Positions 1 to 6,027 of a DNA stretch of 12,312 nt are shown here, one piece after another. Source of the stretch: Actinomycetota bacterium (GTDB taxonomy: Bacteria > Actinomycetota > Humimicrobiia > Humimicrobiales > Humimicrobiaceae); NCBI GenBank assembly GCA_028695395.1, contig JAQVJB010000058.1:1-12312 (forward strand), given 5' to 3'. A program made the translations under genes and the position numbers. Each line of letters opens with the position of its first letter. The stretch's first letter is position 1. A model generated the notes under the pieces. That model worked only from the letters and a program-made list of their open reading frames with translations, was not told the DNA's origin and made no database searches.

Positions 1-4
1 AAGT

Positions 5-80
5 GGGCCGTTAGCTCAGTTGGTAGAGCACCGGACTTTTAATCCGGGTGTCGAAGGTCCGAATCCTTCACGGCTCACCA
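5..80 (+). tRNA. tRNA-Lys (anticodon TTT)
   Basis: Complete cloverleaf. The acceptor stem pairs 5-11 with 70-76 (one G-T pair). The anticodon stem is 31-35/43-47 with TTT at 38-40. Discriminator A77 is followed by an encoded CCA at 78-80. It is the first of five tRNA genes in the same orientation with short spacers, so they are probably co-transcribed from a promoter left of the window. Confidence 0.97.
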
Positions 81-83
81 TTT

Positions 84-159
84 GCCCTCGTCGTCTAGCG
101 GTTTAGGACACAGCCCTTTCACGGCTGCAACAGGGATTCGAATTCCCTCGAGGGTACCA
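84..159 (+). tRNA. tRNA-Glu (anticodon TTC)
   Basis: The acceptor stem pairs 84-90 with 149-155, with a terminal G-T pair. The anticodon stem is 111-115/123-127 with TTC at 118-120. The T arm is 132-136/144-148 and CCA is encoded at 157-159. The D-arm stretch 90-111 is identical to 269-290 in the tRNA-Asp gene, consistent with the known close relationship of Glu and Asp tRNAs. Only 3 bases separate it from tRNA-Lys. Confidence 0.96.
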
Positions 160-165
160 TATTTC

Positions 166-241
166 GGGCGATTAGCTCAGCTGGGAGAGCATCTGCCTTA
201 CAAGCAGAGGGTCGTAGGTTCGATCCCTACATCGCCCACCA
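166..241 (+). tRNA. tRNA-Val (anticodon TAC)
   Basis: The acceptor stem pairs 166-172 with 231-237. The anticodon stem is 192-196/204-208 with TAC at 199-201. Discriminator A238 and encoded CCA 239-241 complete the gene. It lies between Glu and Asp in the array. Confidence 0.97.
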
Positions 242-262
242 TTATTTTTATATTAACTTTTA

Positions 263-339
263 GGAGCTGTCGTCTAGCGGTTTAGGACACGTGCCTGTCA
301 CGCACGAGGTCGCGGGTTCGAATCCCGTCAGCTCCGCCA
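263..339 (+). tRNA. tRNA-Asp (anticodon GTC)
   Basis: The acceptor stem pairs 263-269 with 329-335. The anticodon stem is 290-294/302-306 with GTC at 297-299. Discriminator G336 is typical of Asp, and CCA is encoded at 337-339, followed by seven Ts. Bases 319-333 (T loop to acceptor 3' strand) recur exactly at 486-500 in the next spacer, so the gene may have served as an integration or recombination site. Confidence 0.97.
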
Positions 340-370
340 TTTTTTTAAATTGCTGTTTGTAAATTTAAAT

Positions 371-516
371 TGGCAGCCGGACTGGCCAATATGCCTGCAG
401 CATATTGACAGGGATTTGAAAGTACGGACAAAGCGTATCTAAAAAGTCCGCGTCTCCGCAGTTAGATGAAGGTGAGATGAAAGAGCGAATCCCGTCAGCT
501 TGAGCCATTTTTTTTT
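371..516 (+). ncRNA. candidate structured RNA or chimeric tRNA remnant
   Basis: This spacer is visibly G+C-richer than its A+T-rich surroundings and carries several helices: 388-394/400-406 (perfect, 5-base loop), 425-429/446-450, and 451-457/472-479 with one bulge. A possible closing stem pairs 371-377 with 498-500 plus 504-507, with 501-503 bulged. Nine Ts follow at 508-516. The pentamer CGGAC occurs at both 378-382 and 425-429, and either copy could pair with GTCCG at 446-450, giving two alternative folds. Parts derive from tRNAs: 486-500 copies the tRNA-Asp 3' end, and 441-467 resembles tRNA-Phe 551-576. It could be a functional small RNA, a decayed tRNA duplication or an integration scar. 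I recognise no known RNA family. Confidence 0.35.
486..500 (+). repeat. 15-bp duplicate of tRNA-Asp 3' end (att-like)
   Basis: CGAATCCCGTCAGCT here is identical to 319-333 inside tRNA-Asp, in direct orientation and 167 bp away. Both copies are followed within a few bases by GCCA and a T run. Integrases that target tRNA genes commonly use this T-loop-to-acceptor segment, leaving an intact tRNA at one end and a partial copy at the other. No integrase gene lies between the copies, so only a scar or a simple duplication is supported. Confidence 0.6.
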
Positions 517-517
517 A

Positions 518-593
518 GGCGAGATAGCTCAGTTGGTAGAGCAGTGGACTGAAAATCCACGTGTCCGCAGTTCGATTCTGCGTCTCGCCACCA
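518..593 (+). tRNA. tRNA-Phe (anticodon GAA)
   Basis: The acceptor stem pairs 518-524 with 583-589. The anticodon stem is 544-548/556-560 with GAA at 551-553. Discriminator A590 and encoded CCA 591-593 complete it. It is the last gene of the left tRNA array. A T-rich stretch follows, but there is no clear hairpin terminator. Confidence 0.97.
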
Positions 594-733
594 CATTATT
601 TTTTCAAAAGTTAAATTCGATAAAACATTTTTTAAATCAGATATATTATTTTTTTTTATATAATTCTGATGGTTTTTCACAATCTGAAACTCATAGCCAG
701 AAAAAACTATTAAGTCAGCTCTGGAAGAGGGCG

Positions 734-771
734 TTTCTACCTGGCTAATAATAGGGAATTTCTACCTGGCT
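734..771 (+). repeat. 13-bp direct repeat upstream of the pstS promoter
   Basis: TTTCTACCTGGCT occurs at 734-746 and 759-771, a 25-bp period. The second copy ends 22 bp before the -35 element. The position fits binding sites for an activator, and phosphate operons are normally activated by a PhoB/PhoP-type regulator at direct repeats. The period does not match the 11-bp spacing of classical Pho boxes, so assignment to that regulator is inference. Confidence 0.45.
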
Positions 772-793
772 GTTACACAATAAGAAAAAAATA

Positions 794-823
794 TTGACAT
801 TTATTTTATTTATAGATTAAAAT
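794..823 (+). promoter_or_regulatory. sigma-70-type promoter for the pst operon
   Basis: A consensus -35 TTGACA (794-799) is followed after 18 bp by TAAAAT (818-823). Transcription would start near 830, giving an untranslated leader of about 65 bases before the GTG start of pstS at 897. The nearby direct repeats at 734-771 suggest regulation. Confidence 0.65.
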
Positions 824-896
824 ACTAATATGAAACGGTTCATAATATACCGATTCATTTTAAAAACAGACTTACTAATAAAAGAGGAGGAATTTA

Positions 897-1868
897 GTGA
901 GCCAGATAAAGAAAAATATTATTTCAATAATAATCATTTCTTTAGCTATTATCATGGCAATGAGTCTTTTTGCAGGCTGCTCTACAGCTGCTTCTGCAGA
1001 AACAACCAGCTCTGAATCAGCACAATCGCAGGAACAAAACGAAACATCTACTGATAATGGGCAGTCAGGAAAAAAATTTAATGAAGAAACACTTACTCTA
1101 ACAGGTTCTACTACGCTTCTTGAGGTCGCTCAGATGTGGGCTGAATCTTTCATGGATACATACGGAGGAAAAATAACTGTTAATGGCGGTGGTTCCGGAG
1201 AAGGAATAGCTTCACTATTAAACGGTACAACTGATCTTGCAAACGCTTCAAGAGCAATGAAAGAAGATGAATTTGCAGCGGCAGAAGCAAATGGACAGGA
1301 AATAAAAGAATATATAGTTTTATTTGACGGGATATGTGTCATTACCAGTAAAAATATTGATGTAAAAGAACTTTCTATAGAGCAGCTATCAGATATCTTC
1401 ACAGGCAAAATAACCAATTGGAGCGAAGTAGGAGGACCTGAAGCAGATATAGTCGCTGCGGCAAGAGATACAAATTCCGGTACAGGTGAATATTTCCTTG
1501 AAAGAGTTGTACAAAAAAACAAAACAGAGAAAGACAATGACTATTCAGATATGTGTTTAAGGTTGCAGTCAAACAGCGATGTCGTAAACCAGGTAGCGGG
1601 AAATGAAAATACAATAGGCTATATAGGCATAGGATTTCTTGAATCAGCCGGAGAAAATATAAATCTTGTTGCTGTTAAAGATGACGCTACAGCGGTTTTA
1701 CCATCAATTGAAACAGTTGCCGACAAATCATATCCTATAGCCAGAGATTTATATATTTATGGCAATTCCGTCACAATGACTGGAATAGCAAATGCCTTTA
1801 TGGAATTTGTTTTAAGTGCTGATGGCCAGGCACTGGGACAGAAAGCAGGATTTGTAGGCGTTAAATAA
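897..1868 (+). CDS. pstS: phosphate ABC transporter substrate-binding lipoprotein PstS (first copy)
   Basis: The product captures phosphate outside the membrane and delivers it to the PstC-PstA permease. The 323-residue protein has a lipoprotein signal: Lys5-Lys6, a hydrophobic stretch, and lipobox LFAGC with Cys28 as the lipidated residue. A Ser/Glu/Gln-rich linker follows (about 29-57), then the PstS/PBP-like fold. Phosphate-contact motifs are visible: GSTT (70-73), GGGSGEG (97-103), TTDLANASR (111-119), RDTNSGTG (190-197) and IGYIG near the C-terminal third. The start is GTG at 897, six bases after a perfect AGGAGG (885-890), which decides against other starts. It is first in a pstS-pstS-pstC-pstA run and has its own promoter. 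About half its residues match the second copy by eye, so the two are tandem paralogs. Its lead position suggests it is the more expressed copy. Confidence 0.95.
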   Translation: MSQIKKNIISIIIISLAIIMAMSLFAGCSTAASAETTSSESAQSQEQNETSTDNGQSGKKFNEETLTLTGSTTLLEVAQMWAESFMDTYGGKITVNGGGSGEGIASLLNGTTDLANASRAMKEDEFAAAEANGQEIKEYIVLFDGICVITSKNIDVKELSIEQLSDIFTGKITNWSEVGGPEADIVAAARDTNSGTGEYFLERVVQKNKTEKDNDYSDMCLRLQSNSDVVNQVAGNENTIGYIGIGFLESAGENINLVAVKDDATAVLPSIETVADKSYPIARDLYIYGNSVTMTGIANAFMEFVLSADGQALGQKAGFVGVK

Positions 1869-1908
1869 AATTCAATTTTTTCAAACACCATAATTACTTC
1901 CCTTGATG

Positions 1909-1959
1909 TTAATAACAGGAGACTTAGAGATAAAAAATTAATAAGCCTCCTGTTATTAA
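1909..1959 (+). terminator. long hairpin between the two pstS genes (attenuator or mRNA stabiliser)
   Basis: A perfect 13-bp inverted repeat pairs 1909-1921 with 1947-1959. After one mismatch the stem extends by 4 bp (1923-1926/1942-1945), leaving a 15-base loop. It lies 40 bp after the first pstS stop. There is no T run behind it, so it is a poor intrinsic terminator. In ABC-transporter operons such hairpins often protect the binding-protein message and raise its level over the permease; that role here is inference. Confidence 0.55.
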
Positions 1960-2097
1960 TTAAGAATAAATCTTATAATAATCCTTTTAACCGGCTTCTG
2001 ATTTTCTTTACTGGATTTAATTTATAAATTATAATTTCAGGCAGTCAATAAAAAAGTCAATTGAAAATAAAAAGCTATATAAAATGGGAAAAATCAT

Positions 2098-3039
2098 ATG
2101 GTAAAATTTAGCAGCATATCTCTTACTTTATTAATTTTCATAGCTATTTTTCCTTTTGCTTTTTCTGGCTGCAGCAAAGATTCTCTTACAATGAACAATA
2201 GTAGTACACCTGAAATCCCGGAATCCAAGACTGAGGTTTCCGGAAAAAAATTTGACGGAAAAACACTGGTACTGACTGGGTCAACAACTCTGCTTGAAGT
2301 TACCAATAGCTGGGTAGAGGAATTTTACAAGGAATATGGTGGGAGAATTACTGTAAACGGAGGAGGTTCAGGAGAAGGAATAGCATCTCTTATTAATGGC
2401 ACTACCGATATTGCAAATTCTTCCAGAGACATAAAAGATACTGAAATACAGAATGCAGAAGAAAACGGTATAAAAATACTTGCAATACCTGTTTTATATG
2501 ATGGAATTGCAATAGTTGCTTCTCAGAATATAGAGGTAAGGGAGTTATCTATAGAACAGCTTTCAAAAATATATACTGGTGAAATCAATAGCTGGAGCGA
2601 GCTTGGAGGTCCTGATAAAGAGATAATACTTTTTGCAAGGGATACCAACTCGGGAACCGGTGAATATTTTCTTGAAGAAATAATCCAGATGGGCAAAAGC
2701 AAAAAAGAGAATGATTATTCTCAGATGACAATAAGGCTTAATTCCAATGCAGAAATAGTAAATAATATATCTGATACTGATAATTGTATAGGATATATAG
2801 GTCTTGGGTTTATGAAACCTGACATGAATATTATTTCCATAAAAGAAGAAGATTTGTCCCAGGCCGTAATACCTTCAGTCTGCACTGTAAAAGAAAGGAT
2901 ATATCCGATTTCAAGACAACTTTTCATTTATGTCAATGAGGATAATATAAGTGAAATCGCCAGAGGATATATTGATTTTATACTAAGCGAAAAAGGGCAG
3001 GATATTGGAACTGAAGCCGGATTTGTTCCGGTAAAATAA
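2098..3039 (+). CDS. pstS: phosphate ABC transporter substrate-binding lipoprotein PstS (second copy)
   Basis: A second phosphate-binding lipoprotein of 313 residues. Signal peptide residues 1-24 end in lipobox FSGC with Cys25 lipidated. A short polar linker leads into the same fold as the upstream copy, with GSTT, GGGSGEG, TTDIANSSR, RDTNSGTG and IGYIG motifs all kept. The linker is shorter than in the first copy, and divergence is greatest in the mid and C-terminal surface segments, while the ligand motifs are nearly invariant. Both copies therefore probably bind phosphate, perhaps with different affinity. The ATG at 2098 has only a weak GGGA-type ribosome site (2086-2089), unlike the strong site of the first copy. 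A CCGGTA/TACCGG inverted repeat (3028-3033/3057-3062) spans the stop codon. Next downstream is pstC. Confidence 0.94.
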   Translation: MVKFSSISLTLLIFIAIFPFAFSGCSKDSLTMNNSSTPEIPESKTEVSGKKFDGKTLVLTGSTTLLEVTNSWVEEFYKEYGGRITVNGGGSGEGIASLINGTTDIANSSRDIKDTEIQNAEENGIKILAIPVLYDGIAIVASQNIEVRELSIEQLSKIYTGEINSWSELGGPDKEIILFARDTNSGTGEYFLEEIIQMGKSKKENDYSQMTIRLNSNAEIVNNISDTDNCIGYIGLGFMKPDMNIISIKEEDLSQAVIPSVCTVKERIYPISRQLFIYVNEDNISEIARGYIDFILSEKGQDIGTEAGFVPVK

Positions 3040-3145
3040 TGAATAATTTTATATAATACCGGACTATACATAAATAAATATTGAAATTTAATTATCAGTT
3101 CTTTAGCATTAAAAATTAAATCTGAAGTGATTTTTCAAAGATATA

Positions 3146-4024
3146 ATGAAATCAAAGTGGAATAATTTTAAAAATTTTCTTATAACAAGATTCATTTTTT
3201 TAAATGGGATTATTTCCATAATAGTTCTCACTGTAATACTTATATTTCTTGTATATAATTCCATCAAATTCTTTTCCAGCTACCCGATTTTTGATTTTTT
3301 AACAGGGACTAGATGGTCTCCGACATCAACGGAAAAATTCGGCCTACTTCCTCTTCTGACTGGTTCGACCCTGATTACTGTAGGAGCCATTATAATAGCT
3401 CTCCCTCTTGGTATCGGTGCGGCAATTTATATCGGAGAACTTGCTCCCAGAGCTGTCAGGGAAACATTGAAGCCTATAATTGAAATCCTTGCGACAATTC
3501 CTTCAGTAGTCATAGGTTTTATTGGGATACAACTTATTGTCCCTATTATTAAAAGAGCGTTTAGCCTGCCGATAGGACTGACTGCTCTTGCCGGCTCAAT
3601 AATGCTTGCTTTCATGAGCCTGCCTACGATAATATCCATTTCGGAGGACGCAATAAATGCTGTCCCCGTAAAATTCAGGCATGCTTCACTTGCGCTTGGC
3701 GCAACCAAATGGGAAACAACTTATAGAGTAGTAGTCCCTGCTGCCAAGTCAGGTATTGTTGCCTCTATCATGCTTGGTCTTGGGAGGATAGTCGGAGAGA
3801 CAATGACTGTCCTTATGGTAACCGGTAATTCTCCAAGGATTGTTTTTTCATGGCTTCAGCCGGTCAGAACCATTACTGCGACTATAGCTGCAGAAATGGG
3901 GGAGACAGTAAGGGGAGGCCTTCATTTTTCATCTTTGTTTGCAATAGGCCTGGTCCTTTTTATAATAACTTTTCTGATTAATTTCATAGCAGACAGATTT
4001 ATTGGAAGAATAAGGAAAATGTAA
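3146..4024 (+). CDS. pstC: phosphate ABC transporter permease PstC
   Basis: One of two inner-membrane subunits forming the phosphate channel. The 292-residue protein shows about six hydrophobic segments (near 20-42, 70-97, 110-133, 145-167, 204-228 and 263-287). The binding-protein-dependent permease EAA loop, ALGATKWETTYRVVVPAA, lies at about 183-200; it contacts the ATPase PstB. GRIVGETM (213-220) is also typical. Length is normal for the family. No strong ribosome-binding site precedes the ATG at 3146, so the exact start is less certain. It sits between the second pstS and pstA, in the standard gene order. Because no pstB lies in the window, its EAA loop must dock on an ATPase encoded elsewhere. 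Confidence 0.95.
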   Translation: MKSKWNNFKNFLITRFIFLNGIISIIVLTVILIFLVYNSIKFFSSYPIFDFLTGTRWSPTSTEKFGLLPLLTGSTLITVGAIIIALPLGIGAAIYIGELAPRAVRETLKPIIEILATIPSVVIGFIGIQLIVPIIKRAFSLPIGLTALAGSIMLAFMSLPTIISISEDAINAVPVKFRHASLALGATKWETTYRVVVPAAKSGIVASIMLGLGRIVGETMTVLMVTGNSPRIVFSWLQPVRTITATIAAEMGETVRGGLHFSSLFAIGLVLFIITFLINFIADRFIGRIRKM

Positions 4025-4085
4025 TGGCTGCAATAAGTTTGGCTATATGCTTTCTTATGAAAAATTATAAAAATAAAGAGTTTAA

Positions 4086-4940
4086 ATGAAAAAAAGATAT
4101 TTACAGCAGAAAATATTTTATGGGCTGCTTCTATTCTGTACTCTTATAGTCGTAGCATTTGTGCTTGGCATTATTCTTTTTCTTATTATCAAGGGAGCTA
4201 GAGCAATAAGCTTTAATTTTATCTTTGGCTCTCCTGAAAACGGCATGAGAGAGGGAGGTATATTTCCGGCAATTTTGGGGACTCTTTATCTAATGCTGGG
4301 AACCATCATATTTGCCTTGCCGATAGGTATTTTTGCTGCGATATATATAAATGAGTATGCCGGGAAATCAAAAATAACAAGGATTATAAGGCTTTCAATT
4401 ATCAATATGTCCGGCGTCCCTTCCGTTGTATTTGGACTATTCGGTCTTGGCTTTTTTGTACTCTTCCTGAGATTCGGTAAATCTATCCTTGCAGGTTCGC
4501 TGACCCTGGCTCTTATGATTCTTCCAATTATAATTACGTCTACAGAGGAAGCATTAAAATCTGTATCTGATACTTACAGGCAGGCTTCACTTGCATTGGG
4601 TGCTACCAAATGGCAGACAATTTACAAGGTGGTTCTGCCTCAGGCACTTCCAGGCATTATAACCGGTTCTGTGATAGGAATAGGAAGAGCGGCAGGTGAA
4701 ACGGCACCGATAATTTTTACAGTTGCAGCTTTCTCACAGCCCGGACTTCCCAAATCTATCTTTGACCAGGCAATGGCTCTTCCTTATCACCTGTATGTTC
4801 TTGCCACACAGGTAACTAATCCGCCTGAAGATATGCAGTGGGGTACGGCACTTGTGCTTCTCCTTCTCGTATTGTTTTTTTCTGTAATAGGCAGCATTAT
4901 AAGGGTTAGGCAGAGACTGAAAAAAAGAGAATTATCCTGA
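4086..4940 (+). CDS. pstA: phosphate ABC transporter permease PstA
   Basis: The second membrane subunit of the phosphate transporter, pairing with PstC. It has 284 residues with hydrophobic segments near 13-35, 60-88, 105-130, 136-152, 190-213 and 252-272. The EAA loop ALGATKWQTIYKVVLPQA is at about 170-187, and GRAAGETAP follows at 200-208, a PstA hallmark. The ATG at 4086 follows AAAGAG (4075-4080) at 5 bases. The gap from pstC is 61 bp, consistent with one transcript. The charged C-terminus (RVRQRLKKRE) is expected in the cytoplasm. A hairpin and T run behind the stop suggest the operon ends here rather than continuing into the usual pstB. Confidence 0.96.
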   Translation: MKKRYLQQKIFYGLLLFCTLIVVAFVLGIILFLIIKGARAISFNFIFGSPENGMREGGIFPAILGTLYLMLGTIIFALPIGIFAAIYINEYAGKSKITRIIRLSIINMSGVPSVVFGLFGLGFFVLFLRFGKSILAGSLTLALMILPIIITSTEEALKSVSDTYRQASLALGATKWQTIYKVVLPQALPGIITGSVIGIGRAAGETAPIIFTVAAFSQPGLPKSIFDQAMALPYHLYVLATQVTNPPEDMQWGTALVLLLLVLFFSVIGSIIRVRQRLKKRELS

Positions 4941-4961
4941 TATTTGTTTTAGCTAGAATGT

Positions 4962-5001
4962 AAGTTATATTAGGGCTCATATAAGCTTTATAACTTTTTT
5001 T
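4962..5001 (+). terminator. probable intrinsic terminator after pstA
   Basis: AAGTTATA (4962-4969) pairs perfectly with TATAACTT (4989-4996). A smaller inner pairing is possible at 4974-4977/4984-4987. A run of seven Ts (4995-5001) starts in the stem's 3' strand. It would end the pstS-pstS-pstC-pstA transcript before phoU. The stem is A+T-rich, so efficiency may be modest. Confidence 0.55.
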
Positions 5002-5009
5002 ATTGTTAG

Positions 5010-5047
5010 TATATTTAATATGTTAGTTTTGCTATATTTAATATAAT
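5010..5047 (+). promoter_or_regulatory. candidate phoU promoter with 12-bp direct repeat
   Basis: TATATTTAATAT occurs at 5010-5021 and 5033-5044, a 23-bp period. The second copy overlaps TATAAT (5042-5047), a perfect -10 hexamer located 28 bp before the phoU start. No good -35 is visible (5019-5024 is TATGTT), which would suit activator dependence. The region is A+T-rich, so chance matches are a real risk. Confidence 0.35.
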
Positions 5048-5075
5048 AAACTTTTTTTAATGGAAGTAAAAAGCT

Positions 5076-5771
5076 ATGATTAAAAAATTTCATGAAAAAC
5101 TGCAGGAAATAACAAGAAATGTAAACCATATGGGCAAGCTGGTTCAGAAAGCAGTTGAAGGGGCAACAGAGTCTTTAACCGAAGATAATTCTGAAATCGC
5201 ACAAAAAGTTATAGATGGAGACGATAAGATTGATGATCTTGAGATGAGGATTGAACAGGACTGCCTTTTTATTCATGCAGAATATCAGCCTTTTGCAAGA
5301 GATTTAAGACTGGTAAATTCCATGAATATTATTGCAATATATCTTGAAAGAATCGGCGACCTGGCAGTCAATCTTGCAAAGATAACCAGAAGGCTTGAGA
5401 AGCATAAAGCGATGTTTATGACCCCTGAAATCCTTGACCTGATAAGAGAAATGGCAAGACTTGCAAAATGTGTTCTTGCAAGCGCGCTTAAGGCTTTTAA
5501 AAACCATGATGCAAAACTTGCATCAAAACTTGATGAAATCGATATGGAAGTCGATGAGATACAAAGAGTTATTTTTAAAAGGCTATTTGCATCTGTAGTC
5601 GGTAATGATGAGATAAACAGGGAAGAGTTTGCGCTTTATCTTTCTAACATTTCTCTTGCTACAAGATATCTTGAAAGAATCGGCGACCAGTCTGTAAATG
5701 TCGGGGAAAGAGTACTTATTTTCTTAACAGGTAACTATAAAGTGCTTCATGATGATATGAATGGAGGTTAA
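5076..5771 (+). CDS. phoU: phosphate signalling regulator PhoU
   Basis: A cytoplasmic regulator that links Pst transport to the phosphate sensor kinase and restrains uptake when phosphate is ample. The 231-residue, all-helical protein contains two PhoU repeats. Each ends in the metal-binding signature YLERIGD, at ERIGD 91-95 and ERIGD 200-204. The first repeat also has the conserved EYQPFARDLR stretch, and the second has the EIDMEVDEIQ helix. Length is slightly above the usual 215-225. GGAAG (5062-5066) precedes the ATG by 9 bases. In most genomes pstB separates pstA from phoU; here phoU follows pstA after 135 bp with a likely terminator between, so it may be transcribed separately. No phoR or phoP/phoB partner is in the window. 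Confidence 0.96.
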   Translation: MIKKFHEKLQEITRNVNHMGKLVQKAVEGATESLTEDNSEIAQKVIDGDDKIDDLEMRIEQDCLFIHAEYQPFARDLRLVNSMNIIAIYLERIGDLAVNLAKITRRLEKHKAMFMTPEILDLIREMARLAKCVLASALKAFKNHDAKLASKLDEIDMEVDEIQRVIFKRLFASVVGNDEINREEFALYLSNISLATRYLERIGDQSVNVGERVLIFLTGNYKVLHDDMNGG

Positions 5772-5991
5772 TGTTTCATGAAAATATCTTAAGCTGCAAT
5801 TATCAAATGTTGGAGCTGTTTATTTATTACGTTTTTTCCTCTTCGTTCCAAGCATGATTATTTTCTGGTTCTTTCCAAGTATATAATATGCCATATGCTA
5901 CCTGAAATTTATTTAGCATAAGGTTAAATAAAATTACTATATAAATTCATTATAATATTTTAAGATTTTTATGTTATAAATACTATTTGTG

Positions 5992-6009
5992 AAAATAAAT
6001 ATTTATTTT
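5992..6009. promoter_or_regulatory. 18-bp perfect palindrome upstream of rubrerythrin
   Basis: AAAATAAATATTTATTTT is its own reverse complement and lies just before the ribosome site of the rubrerythrin gene. It overlaps TTGTGA (5987-5992), which resembles the left half of the redox repressor Rex site; the right half is not conserved. An operator is plausible for an oxidative-stress gene, but the palindrome is pure A+T and could be fortuitous. Confidence 0.3.
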
Positions 6010-6027
6010 TAATGAAAGGGGAAAATA

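Larger units (their letters stand above)
594..896 (+). other. intergenic regulatory spacer upstream of pstS
   Basis: No convincing gene is present. Its left part (594-690) is A+T-rich with long T runs that may serve to end tRNA transcription. The right part contains a 13-bp direct repeat (734-771), a sigma-70-type promoter (794-823), an untranslated leader of about 65 bases and the AGGAGG ribosome-binding site at 885-890. AGCCAG at 695-700 is the reverse complement of the CTGGCT end of each repeat. Confidence 0.7.

Noticed and set aside
340..517. CRISPR array or intact sixth tRNA in the Asp/Phe spacer
   Set aside because: There are no regularly spaced repeats, and no 5' acceptor strand pairs with the tRNA-like 3' end at 497-503.
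830..1015. Open frame starting just after the pst promoter (61 codons)
   Set aside because: It overlaps the start of pstS in another frame, lacks a ribosome site, and its translation is low-complexity. The AGGAGG at 885-890 clearly serves the GTG at 897.
1130..1614. Minus-strand open frames inside the first pstS
   Set aside because: They are antisense shadows with no start signals; the plus-strand PstS frame has full domain support.
3081..3109. Possible promoter TTGAAA-17-TAGCAT before pstC
   Set aside because: Both hexamers are imperfect in A+T-rich DNA, and pstC fits as part of the upstream operon.
5950..5964. PerR/Fur-like box TTATAATATTTTAAG upstream of rubrerythrin
   Set aside because: Only the left half fits the TTATAAT consensus and the region is nearly all A+T, so a chance match is likely.
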